A DNA stretch of 64,000 nt, from assembly GCA_016125225.1 (NCBI GenBank), contig WGME01000012.1, forward strand, positions 87,821 through 151,820, given 5' to 3'. The translations under genes were made by a program, and so were the position numbers. Source of the DNA: a bacterium. Lineage in GTDB: Bacteria; Planctomycetota; Planctomycetia; Planctomycetales; Planctomycetaceae. Shown one piece after another: positions 37,485-45,828 of this stretch (within the stretch, counting starts at the first letter, position 1; every line of letters begins with the position of its first letter). Below the pieces are notes generated by a model. That model did not search any database and was not told the DNA's origin. It was given only the letters and a program-made list of their open reading frames with translations.

Positions 37485-38870
37485 ATGACCCAACTCTTCG
37501 CTGTGCTCACGTTCTTCTGGAATCATCGGCCGGAAACACTTGCTGTGGCGTTGTTGGCCGTCGCTGGTCTGGGACTGATCTCGCGTGTGCCGGTGGCTTA
37601 CAGCGCCATGAATCTGGTGGTGCGCTGGTGGACGGTGTCGCTCACCATCTTCGCCTTTGTGCTGGTGATTGGCCTCCTGATCGTAATGCTGGCCTTCGTC
37701 AATGGCATGTATGCCCTGACGAAAACCAGCGGGCAACCGGGCAATGTCATCATTCTGGCCGATGGTGCCACCGATGAAAGTTTCAGCAACCTCGCCATCA
37801 CCGATGTCTCTGACATTGCCAATCAGCCCGGTATCGTGCGTGTGGACAATGCCCCGCTGGTCAGCCGTGAGACCTATGTCATCGTGAATCAGCCAATCAT
37901 TGACGGGGCGGAAGGGCGGCCGAAGCGACGGTTCCTGCAGGTTCGCGGAGTCGATAACCCGGAGATCAGTGCGACCGTACATGGCTTGAAGCTGATGCCG
38001 GAGAGTCGTTGGTTTTCCGATGCCGGTGTGGGACCCTTGCCCGGAGCGCCAATTGATGCTGCTCCAGCTGTAGAAATCGTACTGGGCAACGGCATCGCCA
38101 GGGAATTGGGGCTCGATCGCAAACCCGAGGTGCGAGCCAAAGCGAAAGACGCCGAACGACTGGTGCCCGGCGACACTTTTGCCCTCAACAACCGCACGTG
38201 GCTGGTGGTCGGCGTGCTGGAGTCTTCAGGCGGCACGTATGATTCTGAAGTCTGGGGCAAGCAGTCGCTGCTGGGGCCGATGTTCGGCAAAGATAACTAC
38301 AGCACGCTGGTCATTCGCACCAAAGATGCGGCCACCGCCGAACAGATGCGGGACTTCTTCGCGAACAAAGACGACAAGGGCTACACCAAGGCCAAGCTCA
38401 ATGCGATTGTTGAGACGAAGTACTTTGAAGGCTTATCGCAGACGAACGTTCAATTTCTGATCGGCGCGGTGATTGTGGCGGTCTTCACGGCGGTCGGCGG
38501 AATCTTCGGCGTCATGAATACCATGTTCGCCGCGATCAGCCAGCGGACCCGTGATATCGGTGTGCTGCGGTTGCTGGGTTTTCGGCGGTCCCAGATTCTC
38601 GTCTCGTTTCTGCTGGAGTCGATGTTGCTCGCAATCATTGGCGGGGCCCTCGGTTGTGCGATCGGTTGCTTCGCCGATGGCTGGACCGCGAACAGCATTG
38701 TCAGTGGTGGTCCCGGAGGGGGCGGTGGTAAGTTTGTCGTGCTGAAGATGCAGGTCGACGCGGCGGTGTTGTCGACGGGCATGCTTCTGGCTCTCACGAT
38801 GGGCTTCTTCGGCGGGCTGATTCCCTCAATTTCCGCCATGCGGCTCACCGCACTCGATGCCTTGCGGTAG
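37485..38870 (+). CDS. ABC transporter permease, FtsX/MacB type (subunit 2)
   Basis: A 461-residue FtsX-like permease. Hydrophobic segments lie near the N-terminus (ETLAVALLAVAGLGLIS and SLTIFAFVLVIGLLIVMLAF), followed by a periplasmic domain of about 250 residues. Three C-terminal segments follow (VIVAVFTAVGGIFGVMNTM, SMLLAIIGGALGCAIG and LLALTMGFFGGLIPSI). RTRDIGVLRLLGFRRSQI is the FtsX coupling motif. A Gly-rich loop (SGGPGGGGGK) precedes the last segment. It is the second permease of the adaptor/ATPase/permease exporter; the substrate is unknown. Confidence 0.88.
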   Translation: MTQLFAVLTFFWNHRPETLAVALLAVAGLGLISRVPVAYSAMNLVVRWWTVSLTIFAFVLVIGLLIVMLAFVNGMYALTKTSGQPGNVIILADGATDESFSNLAITDVSDIANQPGIVRVDNAPLVSRETYVIVNQPIIDGAEGRPKRRFLQVRGVDNPEISATVHGLKLMPESRWFSDAGVGPLPGAPIDAAPAVEIVLGNGIARELGLDRKPEVRAKAKDAERLVPGDTFALNNRTWLVVGVLESSGGTYDSEVWGKQSLLGPMFGKDNYSTLVIRTKDAATAEQMRDFFANKDDKGYTKAKLNAIVETKYFEGLSQTNVQFLIGAVIVAVFTAVGGIFGVMNTMFAAISQRTRDIGVLRLLGFRRSQILVSFLLESMLLAIIGGALGCAIGCFADGWTANSIVSGGPGGGGGKFVVLKMQVDAAVLSTGMLLALTMGFFGGLIPSISAMRLTALDALR

Positions 38871-39011
38871 CCGGTTCCTTGCAGTTCCCGTGTCAAGCTG
38901 ATAGACAAACGGCTGTTGAAGACGTCGTGCGCCGGCGTCGCATGCAACGGCGTTGATCCATCGGCACCCGGTGCGTGTTCACTGACCGATAATCTCAGGA
39001 AATTGCTCACC

Positions 39012-40046
39012 ATGCCTGTCGCCACACCGAAACAATACGCCGCCATGATCGATGCCGCACAGAAAGGCGATTACGCTTTTCCCGCGGTCAACTGCTCGTC
39101 GATCGTCTCGATCAACGCCGCCCTCAAAGCCTTCAGCGATATGAAGTCGGACGGCATCATTCAGTTCTCCACCGGAGCCGGGGAATTCGCTTCCGGTCTG
39201 AATGTGAAAGACAAAGTGCTGGGAGCCGTGGTGCTGGCCGAAGCCACCCACCGCCTCGCCGCGAAGCACAACGTGATGGTCGCGCTCCACACCGATCACT
39301 GCCCACCGAAGAGTGTCGAAGATTTTTTGAAGCCCCTCATCGCGGAAACCGCCAAGTGGCGGGCTGCTGGCAAGGGCAACCTCTTCCAGTCGCACATGCT
39401 CGATGCTTCAAACCTGCCGCTCGATGAGAACATGAAGCTCTCGCAGGAACTGCTGAAGCTGTGTGCGGAAAACGAAATCATTCTCGAAATTGAAGCCGGT
39501 GTCGTCGGTGGCGAAGAAGATGGTGCCGCCGGTTCGCACGACACCCCCAGCGACAAGCTCTACACCACACCGGAAGACATGGTCGCTGTTTACGAAGCCC
39601 TCAACGGCCTCGGTCGGTACATGTTTGCGGCCACCTTCGGCAACGTGCATGGTCACTACGCCCCGGGGGCCGTCAAGCTGAAGCCCGAAATCCTGAAGAA
39701 CGGCCAGGACGCGGTCATCAAGAAATACGGCAAGGCCGCCGAGTTCGATCTCGTCTTCCACGGTGGTTCAGGCACCCCGACCGAACAGATCCGCGAAACA
39801 CTGGCCTATGGCGTGATCAAGATGAACATCGACACCGACACGCAGTACGCCTTCACCCGGCCCATCGCCGATCATATGCTCAAGAACTATGACGGCGTGA
39901 TCATGGTCGATCATGACCACGGCAACAAGAAGGTCTACGACCCGCGGTCGTACCTCAAGAAGGCCGAAGAAGGCATGGCCAAGCGGTTGGCAAAAGCCTG
40001 CGATGACCTGCTGAGCACCGGCAAGACGGTCTGTGGTCAGGTCTAG
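39012..40046 (+). CDS. fba: Class II fructose-bisphosphate aldolase
   Basis: A 344-residue zinc aldolase of glycolysis/gluconeogenesis. Metal ligands are visible in VALHTDHCPPK (His and Asp), GNVHGHYAPG (His) and LVFHGGSGTP (His). IIQFSTGAGEFASG near the N-terminus and GVIKMNIDTDTQYAFT near the C-terminus fit the FbaA (class IIA) type. I start at the ATG at 39012 (MPVATPKQYAAMIDAA) because the family begins there and CAGGAAA lies upstream; the open frame extends to 38916 without similarity. A strong palindromic hairpin follows. Confidence 0.95.
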   Translation: MPVATPKQYAAMIDAAQKGDYAFPAVNCSSIVSINAALKAFSDMKSDGIIQFSTGAGEFASGLNVKDKVLGAVVLAEATHRLAAKHNVMVALHTDHCPPKSVEDFLKPLIAETAKWRAAGKGNLFQSHMLDASNLPLDENMKLSQELLKLCAENEIILEIEAGVVGGEEDGAAGSHDTPSDKLYTTPEDMVAVYEALNGLGRYMFAATFGNVHGHYAPGAVKLKPEILKNGQDAVIKKYGKAAEFDLVFHGGSGTPTEQIRETLAYGVIKMNIDTDTQYAFTRPIADHMLKNYDGVIMVDHDHGNKKVYDPRSYLKKAEEGMAKRLAKACDDLLSTGKTVCGQV

Positions 40047-40063
40047 TTTTTTGAGTGGACTGT

Positions 40064-40093
40064 GAAGCCCAGGGAAAGCTTTCCCTGGGTTTC
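40064..40093 (+). terminator. CCCAGGG-core palindrome acting as the likely fba terminator
   Basis: GAAGCCCAGGGAAAG pairs with CTTTCCCTGGGTTTC over 15 bp with one G-T pair, followed by TTCATTTC. It lies 17 bp after the fba stop, between convergent genes. It belongs to the same palindrome family as 18971-19000 and 44492-44521. Confidence 0.75.
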
Positions 40094-40094
40094 T

Positions 40095-40955
40095 TCATTT
40101 CGACAGCGACGATTCCCCCGACTGGCCCGCATCGGCCAGCCGAATGATTAACACGCGCTGCGTCCGTCGACCGTCTGCAACCTGGCAGAAGCAGCGGTAT
40201 CCGAACGATTGCGGCTTCAGGCCGTCGCCACTGACAATCGCGATCTCTCCATTGTTCAGCATCACATCGAATTTGAGGGCATGCCGGGCGTCAGTGTTCT
40301 GGCCCCCACGCAGTTCCCAACCGGCATTGGTCGGGGTCGGGCGCATGCGGCCTTCGCCGTGATGAATTTCCGGGGTGAATTCCAGCCGAACCCAGCCCTC
40401 CTGAATCCGTACCGGCTTGATCTTGAAGATAGGCCGCGACTGCTTATAGTCGACAATTTCTTCCTGCCCCGCGAACTGATAGTGAATCGTATATTCCTGC
40501 AAGGCATCGATGGTCTGGACTTCGGTTTCCTGGGACGATCGCAGGCCCAGTCGGCGGCCGCGCATAAACTGCTGGTCCGAGGACGTGGGGTCCACTAACT
40601 CTTGGGTTAAGCCCAGTAGTTTCTGCACGCTCCCCGGCGGATGGGCACCCACCTGTCCCACTCGCAAGCCATTGTCTTCAAGCACCTGCCGTTTGGCCGG
40701 GGGGACGGCTCCCACCTGGTCGATGTCCTGCCAGATCAGTTGCGATACCAGCGGATCATCAATCGGGCGTTCCACAAAGACAATCTGCAACTGAATAGCG
40801 TCGGCTGGGGCTTTCAGCGGGGGCAAGGCCGAGCGTTGAGAGGAACTATCGGTTGGCGTCAGATCAAAGGGCGAAAACAAAGTACATCCCGCCACGGTCA
40901 GGGTGAGACCCAGACCGGCGCAATGCCAGCGGTAGGCAGTGTCGCGTGCCGACAC
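40095..40955 (-). CDS. Hypothetical lipoprotein
   Basis: A 286-residue exported protein with a lipobox (LTLTVAGCTLF, Cys at about residue 24). The mature part begins with a Ser/Pro-rich spacer, then IQLQIVFVERPIDDPLVSQL and a beta-rich C-terminal half (WVRLEFTPEIHHGEGRMRPT, NNGEIAIVSGDG). I do not recognise a named domain; it looks like a planctomycete-conserved lipoprotein with some similarity in style to secretin-type N domains (guess). The start is a GTG at 40955. It is convergent with fba and divergent from ispF. Confidence 0.65.
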   Translation of the reverse strand: MSARDTAYRWHCAGLGLTLTVAGCTLFSPFDLTPTDSSSQRSALPPLKAPADAIQLQIVFVERPIDDPLVSQLIWQDIDQVGAVPPAKRQVLEDNGLRVGQVGAHPPGSVQKLLGLTQELVDPTSSDQQFMRGRRLGLRSSQETEVQTIDALQEYTIHYQFAGQEEIVDYKQSRPIFKIKPVRIQEGWVRLEFTPEIHHGEGRMRPTPTNAGWELRGGQNTDARHALKFDVMLNNGEIAIVSGDGLKPQSFGYRCFCQVADGRRTQRVLIIRLADAGQSGESSLSK

Positions 40956-41088
40956 GCAAGTTCTCGCGGTTGAAAGAGGGGATGCGGGGAATAGGGTCGG
41001 AACTGTAGGTCCAAATTCGCTGGCATGTCAATCCCGGTAATTCAAAGCCGCAACCGCCGAGTGGCAGGCAATTTCCTGTCCGGCCTTT

Positions 41089-41113
41089 AACTCTCAACCC
41101 TGAACTCTCAACC
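41089..41113. repeat. Heptamer array (7-bp period), short
   Basis: AACTCTC AACCCTG AACTCTC AACC. Located in the divergent region between the lipoprotein gene and ispF, about 50 bp before the ispF start. Same unit type as at 42.8, 44.6 and 55.7 kb. Confidence 0.8.
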
Positions 41114-41161
41114 AGCCTGTCGGAATTGCTCGACACCACAATGATTCGCTAGGCTTTGGCA

Positions 41162-41677
41162 ATGAGCACCGTGACCACAACATCAGCAAACTGGCCTCCC
41201 TGCCGCATCGGCCTGGGGCATGATCGGCACCGGTTGATCGAAGGCCGCCCGTTGATCCTCGGCGGCGTGACGATTCCTTCCGATCGTGGACTCGATGGGC
41301 ACAGCGACGCCGATGTCCTGCTGCACGCCATTACCGATGCGCTGTTAGGAGCCCTCGCCTTGGGCGACATTGGCGAATGGTTTCCGAATACCGACCCGCA
41401 ATGGCACAACGCCGATTCCGTGGTTTTCGTGACGGCCGCCGCTCAGGCAGTCCGCGAACGGGGCTGGGAGATCGCCAATCTTGATTGCACCATCCACGCC
41501 GAGCGGCCGAAACTTTCACCCTACAAACGCAACATTGCTGAACGGATTGCCGCTTTGTTGCAAATCACTTCCGAACAGGTCAACGTCAAAGCCAAGACGG
41601 GTGAAAAGGTCGGTCCCATCGGTCGCCAGGAAGCGATGGACGCCGACGCCGTAGTGTTGCTAATTCGGCGAACATAG
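41162..41677 (+). CDS. ispF: 2-C-methyl-D-erythritol 2,4-cyclodiphosphate synthase
   Basis: A 171-residue enzyme of the MEP isoprenoid pathway, converting CDP-ME-2-phosphate to MEcPP. The metal site is in RIGLGHDRHRL; GLDGHSDADVLLHAITDALLG is the family signature; DIGEWFPNTDPQWHNADS, KLSPYKRNIAERIA and VKAKTGEKVGPIGRQEAM follow in order. Length matches IspF (about 155-160) with a short N-terminal extension. The ATG at 41162 is the start. ispD is not adjacent. Confidence 0.96.
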   Translation: MSTVTTTSANWPPCRIGLGHDRHRLIEGRPLILGGVTIPSDRGLDGHSDADVLLHAITDALLGALALGDIGEWFPNTDPQWHNADSVVFVTAAAQAVRERGWEIANLDCTIHAERPKLSPYKRNIAERIAALLQITSEQVNVKAKTGEKVGPIGRQEAMDADAVVLLIRRT

Positions 41678-41852
41678 TTCAACAAGAATGCCGTAACCTT
41701 CGGATTCGTTCTACGCAAAGAAATAGAACGACGCCGCAAGTTCAGGATATTTGTCTGTTACAGGTCTGCAAAAAGCGGTAGCCTGCTGGCATCGATCGTA
41801 CCGTGGCCGCGTATCACCCGGCGATTACCTTTTTCTTGCGAAAGGTCTGGTC

Positions 41853-42689
41853 ATGTCGCTGGTTTCATTCGTCGTAGGTCTGTGCCTCACCGTTTCTCCT
41901 GACGGCACTGAAGAACCCGTCAGCGTCTTGCCCGTCATCTCGCGAGCAAGTCTCCCGGATGATGTCCATCTTGCCACCGAAAAATTCGAGCAGGCCGACC
42001 ATTGGCGTGATCGGTTGGATCGGGGGAAAGAACTGGTCCCGCTGGGCGAACCCGCCGTCGCCGCGATGCTGGTCGTCGTGCGGACCGCCGACGACCAGCG
42101 ACTCCGCCGTGATGCCTTGGAATGGCTGCGGCAAAATCATCCCACACATGCTGCGCTGAAAGACTACATGCTGACCGAAGGGTTGATTTCGTCGGACTTT
42201 ACCGTGCGATATGAAAGCCTCTGGCACGTCGGCGAACACCGCTGGAGCGAGGCCCGTGAGACGTTACTCCAGCAGATGAGGAACTATTCCGGCGAAGAAT
42301 GGCATCGGTTCGTCGCCGCGAAATCGCTTGCGGAACTAGGGGACACCAGTTCGTTACGCACCCTGATTGAAGCGGCCCAGCACGATCGCTACATGCCCCG
42401 GCACTTCGGCAATGTCGGACTGAAAGCCCTCACCGGCAAGTCGCTCGATGATTTTGCGGGCTACAACTACGGTGAAGGGGCATTTGTCTCTGGCGGGGCT
42501 GAAGCCACAATGGCGAACCCTGACCCGCTGGAAGTCGCAACCACCATTGCCCAACGGTATACCGCCTGCCGTGATTACTTGCAGTGGCTGCAAACCGAAC
42601 GGCCGATGTTGTACGACGTTTTGTCGAATCGAGAGTTTTTTCGGAAGCGGGTCGAACAATTCAATGCGGCCAAGCAGGCGAAGCGTTGA
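41853..42689 (+). CDS. HEAT-like repeat protein, probably exported
   Basis: A 278-residue protein with a weak signal-like N-terminus (MSLVSFVVGLCLTVSPDG). The remainder is helical with HEAT-like repeats: ALEWLRQNHPTHAALKDYML, VRYESLWHVGEHRWSEARET and RFVAAKSLAELGDTSSLRTL. I start at the ATG at 41853, with AAAGG 7 nt upstream. It may act as a scaffold; no enzymatic motif is seen. Hairpin and heptamer repeats fill the gap to cysS. Confidence 0.65.
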   Translation: MSLVSFVVGLCLTVSPDGTEEPVSVLPVISRASLPDDVHLATEKFEQADHWRDRLDRGKELVPLGEPAVAAMLVVVRTADDQRLRRDALEWLRQNHPTHAALKDYMLTEGLISSDFTVRYESLWHVGEHRWSEARETLLQQMRNYSGEEWHRFVAAKSLAELGDTSSLRTLIEAAQHDRYMPRHFGNVGLKALTGKSLDDFAGYNYGEGAFVSGGAEATMANPDPLEVATTIAQRYTACRDYLQWLQTERPMLYDVLSNREFFRKRVEQFNAAKQAKR

Positions 42690-42697
42690 GTCACCGC

Positions 42698-42780
42698 CAT
42701 TTAGCCCTCGGTTGCTCGCAACCGGGGGCGTGTCATGTCATCAAATGCCCCCCGTTGACAAGCAACGGGGGGCTAAATGG
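42698..42780. repeat. Double GCCCCCGGTTGC hairpin with inverted outer ends
   Basis: Two hairpins in a row: GCCCTCGGTTGC/GCAACCGGGGGC (42704-42729) and GCCCCCCGTTG/CAACGGGGGGC (42747-42773). The pair is bracketed by CCATTTAGCCC (42698) and GGGCTAAATGG (to 42780), which are exact inverted repeats. The TAAATG flank is shared with 17549-17574. It probably ends the upstream transcript. Confidence 0.85.
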
Positions 42781-42784
42781 TTTT

Positions 42785-42816
42785 GCCCTGAACCCTTAGC
42801 CCTCAACCCTCAGCCC
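42785..42816. repeat. Heptamer array (7-bp period)
   Basis: GCCCTGAACCCTTAGCCCTC continues to 42816; in register it reads CCCTGAA CCCTTAG CCCTCAA CCCTCAG CCC. Directly after the double hairpin and before cysS. Confidence 0.85.
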
Positions 42817-42931
42817 GCCCCAACCCGGTGTTCCCGCCGTCGCGGAAACGTGCTATCTTCTTGACCATCGGCAGGTTGAGGCGATTTCCGCCCCTGCGAG
42901 GAGTCCTGGTTTCGTCACGGATGCTGCTGCA

Positions 42932-44488
42932 ATGCCTTTGCGTGTCTACAACACTCTCACCCGTCAGAAGGAAGACTTTCAGACCGTCACCCCCGGCCGT
43001 GTGACGATGTACCTCTGCGGACCCACCGTCTACAAGCCATCGCACATCGGCCACATGGTCGGCCCAGTCATTTTCGATACCGTCAAACGCTACCTCAGCT
43101 ACAGCGGGTATGGGGTCACGTTCGTCGTGAACATCACCGATGTCGATGACAAGATCATCGGCGAAGCGACCAAGCGGAACACCACCATGGCCGCCGTCGC
43201 CAAGGAAATCGAGCAGGATTACTTCGACAACCTGAAGGTGATGGGGGTCGATTCCATCGATCACTTCCCCCGTGCGACCGAACACATTCAGGGCATGCTC
43301 GACATCATCGGCACGCTGGTCGAAAAGGGCTATGCCTACCCACTCAACGGCGACGTCTACTTCGACTGCACGAAAGATGACGACTACGGCAAGCTCAGCC
43401 GTCGCAGTATTGAAGAAATGCTGGCGGGGACGCGTGTCGAAGCCAACGATCGCAAACGAAGTCCGGCCGACTTCGCCTTGTGGAAAGGTTCCAAGCCCGG
43501 CGAACCCTGCTGGGAAAGCCCCTGGGGACCCGGTCGCCCCGGCTGGCACATCGAATGTTCCGCGATGGCCAAGAAACTGCTCGGCGAGTCGATCGACATT
43601 CACGGCGGCGGTCTCGACCTGATGTTCCCGCATCATGAAAACGAACTCGCCCAGTCGGAATCGTGCAGTGGCAAACCGTTTGCCAGGTACTGGATGCACA
43701 ACGGTCTGATGCAATCGAGCGGACAGGCGGGCAAGGTCGGCGGTCAGCACGATCGGCATGGCGACCTGCTCGCGGAGAAGCAGCAGCAGGAAGCGGCGAA
43801 GATCAGCAAGTCGACCGGAGCCGGTTCGTTCAAAGACCTGCTGAAATCGCATGCCCCGGAGACCGTGCGGTTCTTCCTGCTGGCGACGCATTACCGCAGC
43901 CCGATCGACTTCAGCGATGAACGCCTGCAGGAAACCGCGAAGAGCCTCGAAGGCTTTCACCGATTGTTCAAGACATATGAACGCATCGCGGGCACATCAT
44001 TCTTTGCGATCACCCCCGCCGCTACCCGCACCGAAGCCCAGGAATCGCCATCCCTGGGTCTCCCCGCATTCCAAGAAGAATTGTCGTCCCTCCGGCAACG
44101 CTTTCTCGATGCAATGGACGACGATTTCAACACCGGCGGCGCGGTCGGCGTGCTGTTCGATCTCCGCAAGACGCTCAATGGCTTCATCGCGGAACAGAAG
44201 CTCGAAACCGGTTCGCCGAAACCGGAAGCCGTCGCGGCTCTCACGGCCGGCATGACAGTCCTGAAGGAACTGTCGAACCTGCTCGGCGTCTTCCGGGTAG
44301 CCCCCGCGAAAGCCGCCGCGGCTGATGACGGTCTCGTGAATGGCCTGATGGAACTCGTGATCCAGATTCGAGCCGATGCTCGGAAGAACAAAAACTTCGC
44401 CGTGTCGGACCTGATCCGCGATCAACTCAAGGCACTGAAAATCACCTTGGAAGACCGCCCCGAAAAAACCCTGTGGCGCCGCGGGTAG
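42932..44488 (+). CDS. cysS: Cysteinyl-tRNA synthetase with a lineage insertion and an in-frame palindrome
   Basis: A 518-residue class I aminoacyl-tRNA synthetase charging tRNA-Cys. The HIGH motif is PSHIGHMVG (residues 38-41); zinc ligands are in YLCGPTVYKP, HIECSAM and FPHHENELAQSE; the KMSKS motif is KISKS (290-294). Between WMHNGLM and KISKS there is an insertion of about 25 residues (rich in Gly, His, Gln) absent from typical CysS. A CCCAGGG-core palindrome lies in frame at codons about 368-377, encoding EAQESPSLGL in a linker before the anticodon-binding domain. Both oddities leave the catalytic motifs intact, so the enzyme should work. Confidence 0.95.
   Translation: MPLRVYNTLTRQKEDFQTVTPGRVTMYLCGPTVYKPSHIGHMVGPVIFDTVKRYLSYSGYGVTFVVNITDVDDKIIGEATKRNTTMAAVAKEIEQDYFDNLKVMGVDSIDHFPRATEHIQGMLDIIGTLVEKGYAYPLNGDVYFDCTKDDDYGKLSRRSIEEMLAGTRVEANDRKRSPADFALWKGSKPGEPCWESPWGPGRPGWHIECSAMAKKLLGESIDIHGGGLDLMFPHHENELAQSESCSGKPFARYWMHNGLMQSSGQAGKVGGQHDRHGDLLAEKQQQEAAKISKSTGAGSFKDLLKSHAPETVRFFLLATHYRSPIDFSDERLQETAKSLEGFHRLFKTYERIAGTSFFAITPAATRTEAQESPSLGLPAFQEELSSLRQRFLDAMDDDFNTGGAVGVLFDLRKTLNGFIAEQKLETGSPKPEAVAALTAGMTVLKELSNLLGVFRVAPAKAAAADDGLVNGLMELVIQIRADARKNKNFAVSDLIRDQLKALKITLEDRPEKTLWRRG
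44033..44062 (+). repeat. CCCAGGGAT-family palindrome inside cysS (in frame)
   Basis: GAAGCCCAGGAATCGCCATC followed by CCTGGGTCTC: a 30-bp palindrome with two mismatches, same core as the intergenic copies at 18971 and 44492. It adds ten codons without a stop. Confidence 0.8.
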
Positions 44489-44491
44489 AAA

Positions 44492-44521
44492 GACGCCCAG
44501 GGATTGCTATCCCTGGGCATC
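44492..44521 (+). repeat. CCCAGGGAT-family palindrome after cysS, probable terminator
   Basis: GACGCCCAGGGAT, 4-nt centre TGCT, ATCCCTGGGC. It begins 4 bp after the cysS stop. Nearly identical to the copy at 48361 and to the in-frame copy at 55467. Confidence 0.88.
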
Positions 44522-44561
44522 CGTCGAATGAGCGTGGTCATGATCCATCGGTTTCATATGA

Positions 44562-44686
44562 GCCGCAAAGAGGCACAAAAGTCGCAAAAAGAGATAGGCG
44601 GAGTCGTTTTGTGGGAACTGGAGGACAGTTTAAGACTCTGAACTCTGAACTCTGAACTTTTTGCGACTCTTGTGCCTTTTTGTGGC
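44562..44686. mobile_element. MITE-like element with GxxExxY-element ends, 125 bp, carrying a heptamer array
   Basis: The left end GCCGCAAAGAGGCACAAAAG and the right end (GCGACTCTTGTGCC, then TTTTTGTGGC) are inverted repeats of about 28 bp, matching those at 35924-36058. The interior ends with a 7-bp array at 44634-44659 (GACTCTG AACTCTG AACTCTG AACT). No gene. It lies 40 bp upstream of the next gene's ATG. Confidence 0.85.
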
Positions 44687-44726
44687 CAACCGCCTTTCCG
44701 AATTTCCTCCCGCACGGAGCACAATC

Positions 44727-45347
44727 ATGCGTGGCTTGTGGCTGGCGTTGCTTGGACTGGTCTTGATGTCGCCGCGAACGGCGGACGCGCTCGTCATCAT
44801 GGGGGATATTGAACCCGGCCAGATTTTGCTGAGTTATGGCTGGGCGCAGGAAGCCCAGTTCCGTGAGCTGCTCGCGATTCATCCCCACATCGGCGGCAAG
44901 TTCATGGATGCCCCGAGCTGGTGGGACGGCCATTACTCCGCGGAGTACTTCTATCAGGGGGACAGTGGCGAACTGCAGAAAGTCATTCATGCCCTCGATA
45001 AGCTCAGCTGCGACAATGTGAAGATCGTGATTGTCCAGGGCGAAGGCTTCTGGGAACCGGACAATCTGGTGCGGCAGCCGGGACCACAAATGTACGACTG
45101 GAGCCTGCAGTTCAGCGAAACAAAAATCCGCGACGCCGCCCAGCAACGACTCTATCGTCAAATGATCATCAACGAACCGATCGTCGTGCTTGCGGTCTAC
45201 GATTCCGATCAACTCGACCTGACTTCGCTCTGGGTGCCGTATCGTTTGCTGGTCAACCCCCGCATTCCGTCGGCGGCACAAGTCGTCGGACAGGAGCCTC
45301 CCGCCGATGCGTTGCATGCGATCGCGCGGACGAAACGATCCAGATAG
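44727..45347 (+). CDS. Secreted hypothetical protein
   Basis: A 206-residue protein with a signal peptide (MRGLWLALLGLVLMSPRTADA). The mature part reads ILLSYGWAQEAQFRELLAIH, AEYFYQGDSGELQKVIHALD and KIVIVQGEGFWEPDNLV. I do not recognise a family; the pattern hints at an alpha/beta fold. GGAG lies 8 nt before the ATG at 44727. A 44562-44686 repeat element occupies the upstream region and may influence its expression. Confidence 0.65.
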   Translation: MRGLWLALLGLVLMSPRTADALVIMGDIEPGQILLSYGWAQEAQFRELLAIHPHIGGKFMDAPSWWDGHYSAEYFYQGDSGELQKVIHALDKLSCDNVKIVIVQGEGFWEPDNLVRQPGPQMYDWSLQFSETKIRDAAQQRLYRQMIINEPIVVLAVYDSDQLDLTSLWVPYRLLVNPRIPSAAQVVGQEPPADALHAIARTKRSR

Positions 45348-45366
45348 CTCCAGGAGTCGATGTGGT

Positions 45367-45828
45367 ATGGCCAGATCGTCAATAAATACGAAACTCTCAT
45401 CGCTAATTGAACAGTTCGATGGCGTCCTGGAATGGGCGACCGCGTATGGACTGGGTGTCAGTTTTGAGGCGACATCACTCGATGATGCCGCGATGACAAA
45501 CCTGACGGAACTCTGGCCGCAGGTGGCTTGTCTCAATCTCTCTGAGACAAAAATTACAGACGATGGCCTCGGTTTGCTGCAGTACGCTATTCGTCTGGAA
45601 GTGCTGGAAGTGAACGGCACCGCAATCACGCTGGCAGGGCTTCAGGAACTGCGGCAGTTACCGGCGTTGGTCGAAATTCAGGCAGGAGACACTGCACTGG
45701 CCGCGTCTGATGTTGTCGAACTGCTGTCATCTGGCTGGGACATCAATATCGAAGTCCATCGGCGTGGTGACTACTGTGGCTGGATGCCGGAAATGAAGGA
45801 ACTCATGGCTCGATGGGACCTCGCATGA
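45367..45828 (+). CDS. Small leucine-rich-repeat-like protein
   Basis: A 153-residue protein with LRR-like text: LTELWPQVACLNLSETKITD, GLGLLQYAIRLEVLEVNGTA, TLAGLQELRQLPALVEIQAG. These match the planctomycete LRR (ribonuclease-inhibitor-like) pattern of L-x2-L-x-L-x2-T/N. No signal peptide is seen. It overlaps ruvC at an ATGA junction (45825-45828), suggesting translational coupling. Function unknown, probably protein binding. Confidence 0.65.
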   Translation: MARSSINTKLSSLIEQFDGVLEWATAYGLGVSFEATSLDDAAMTNLTELWPQVACLNLSETKITDDGLGLLQYAIRLEVLEVNGTAITLAGLQELRQLPALVEIQAGDTALAASDVVELLSSGWDINIEVHRRGDYCGWMPEMKELMARWDLA

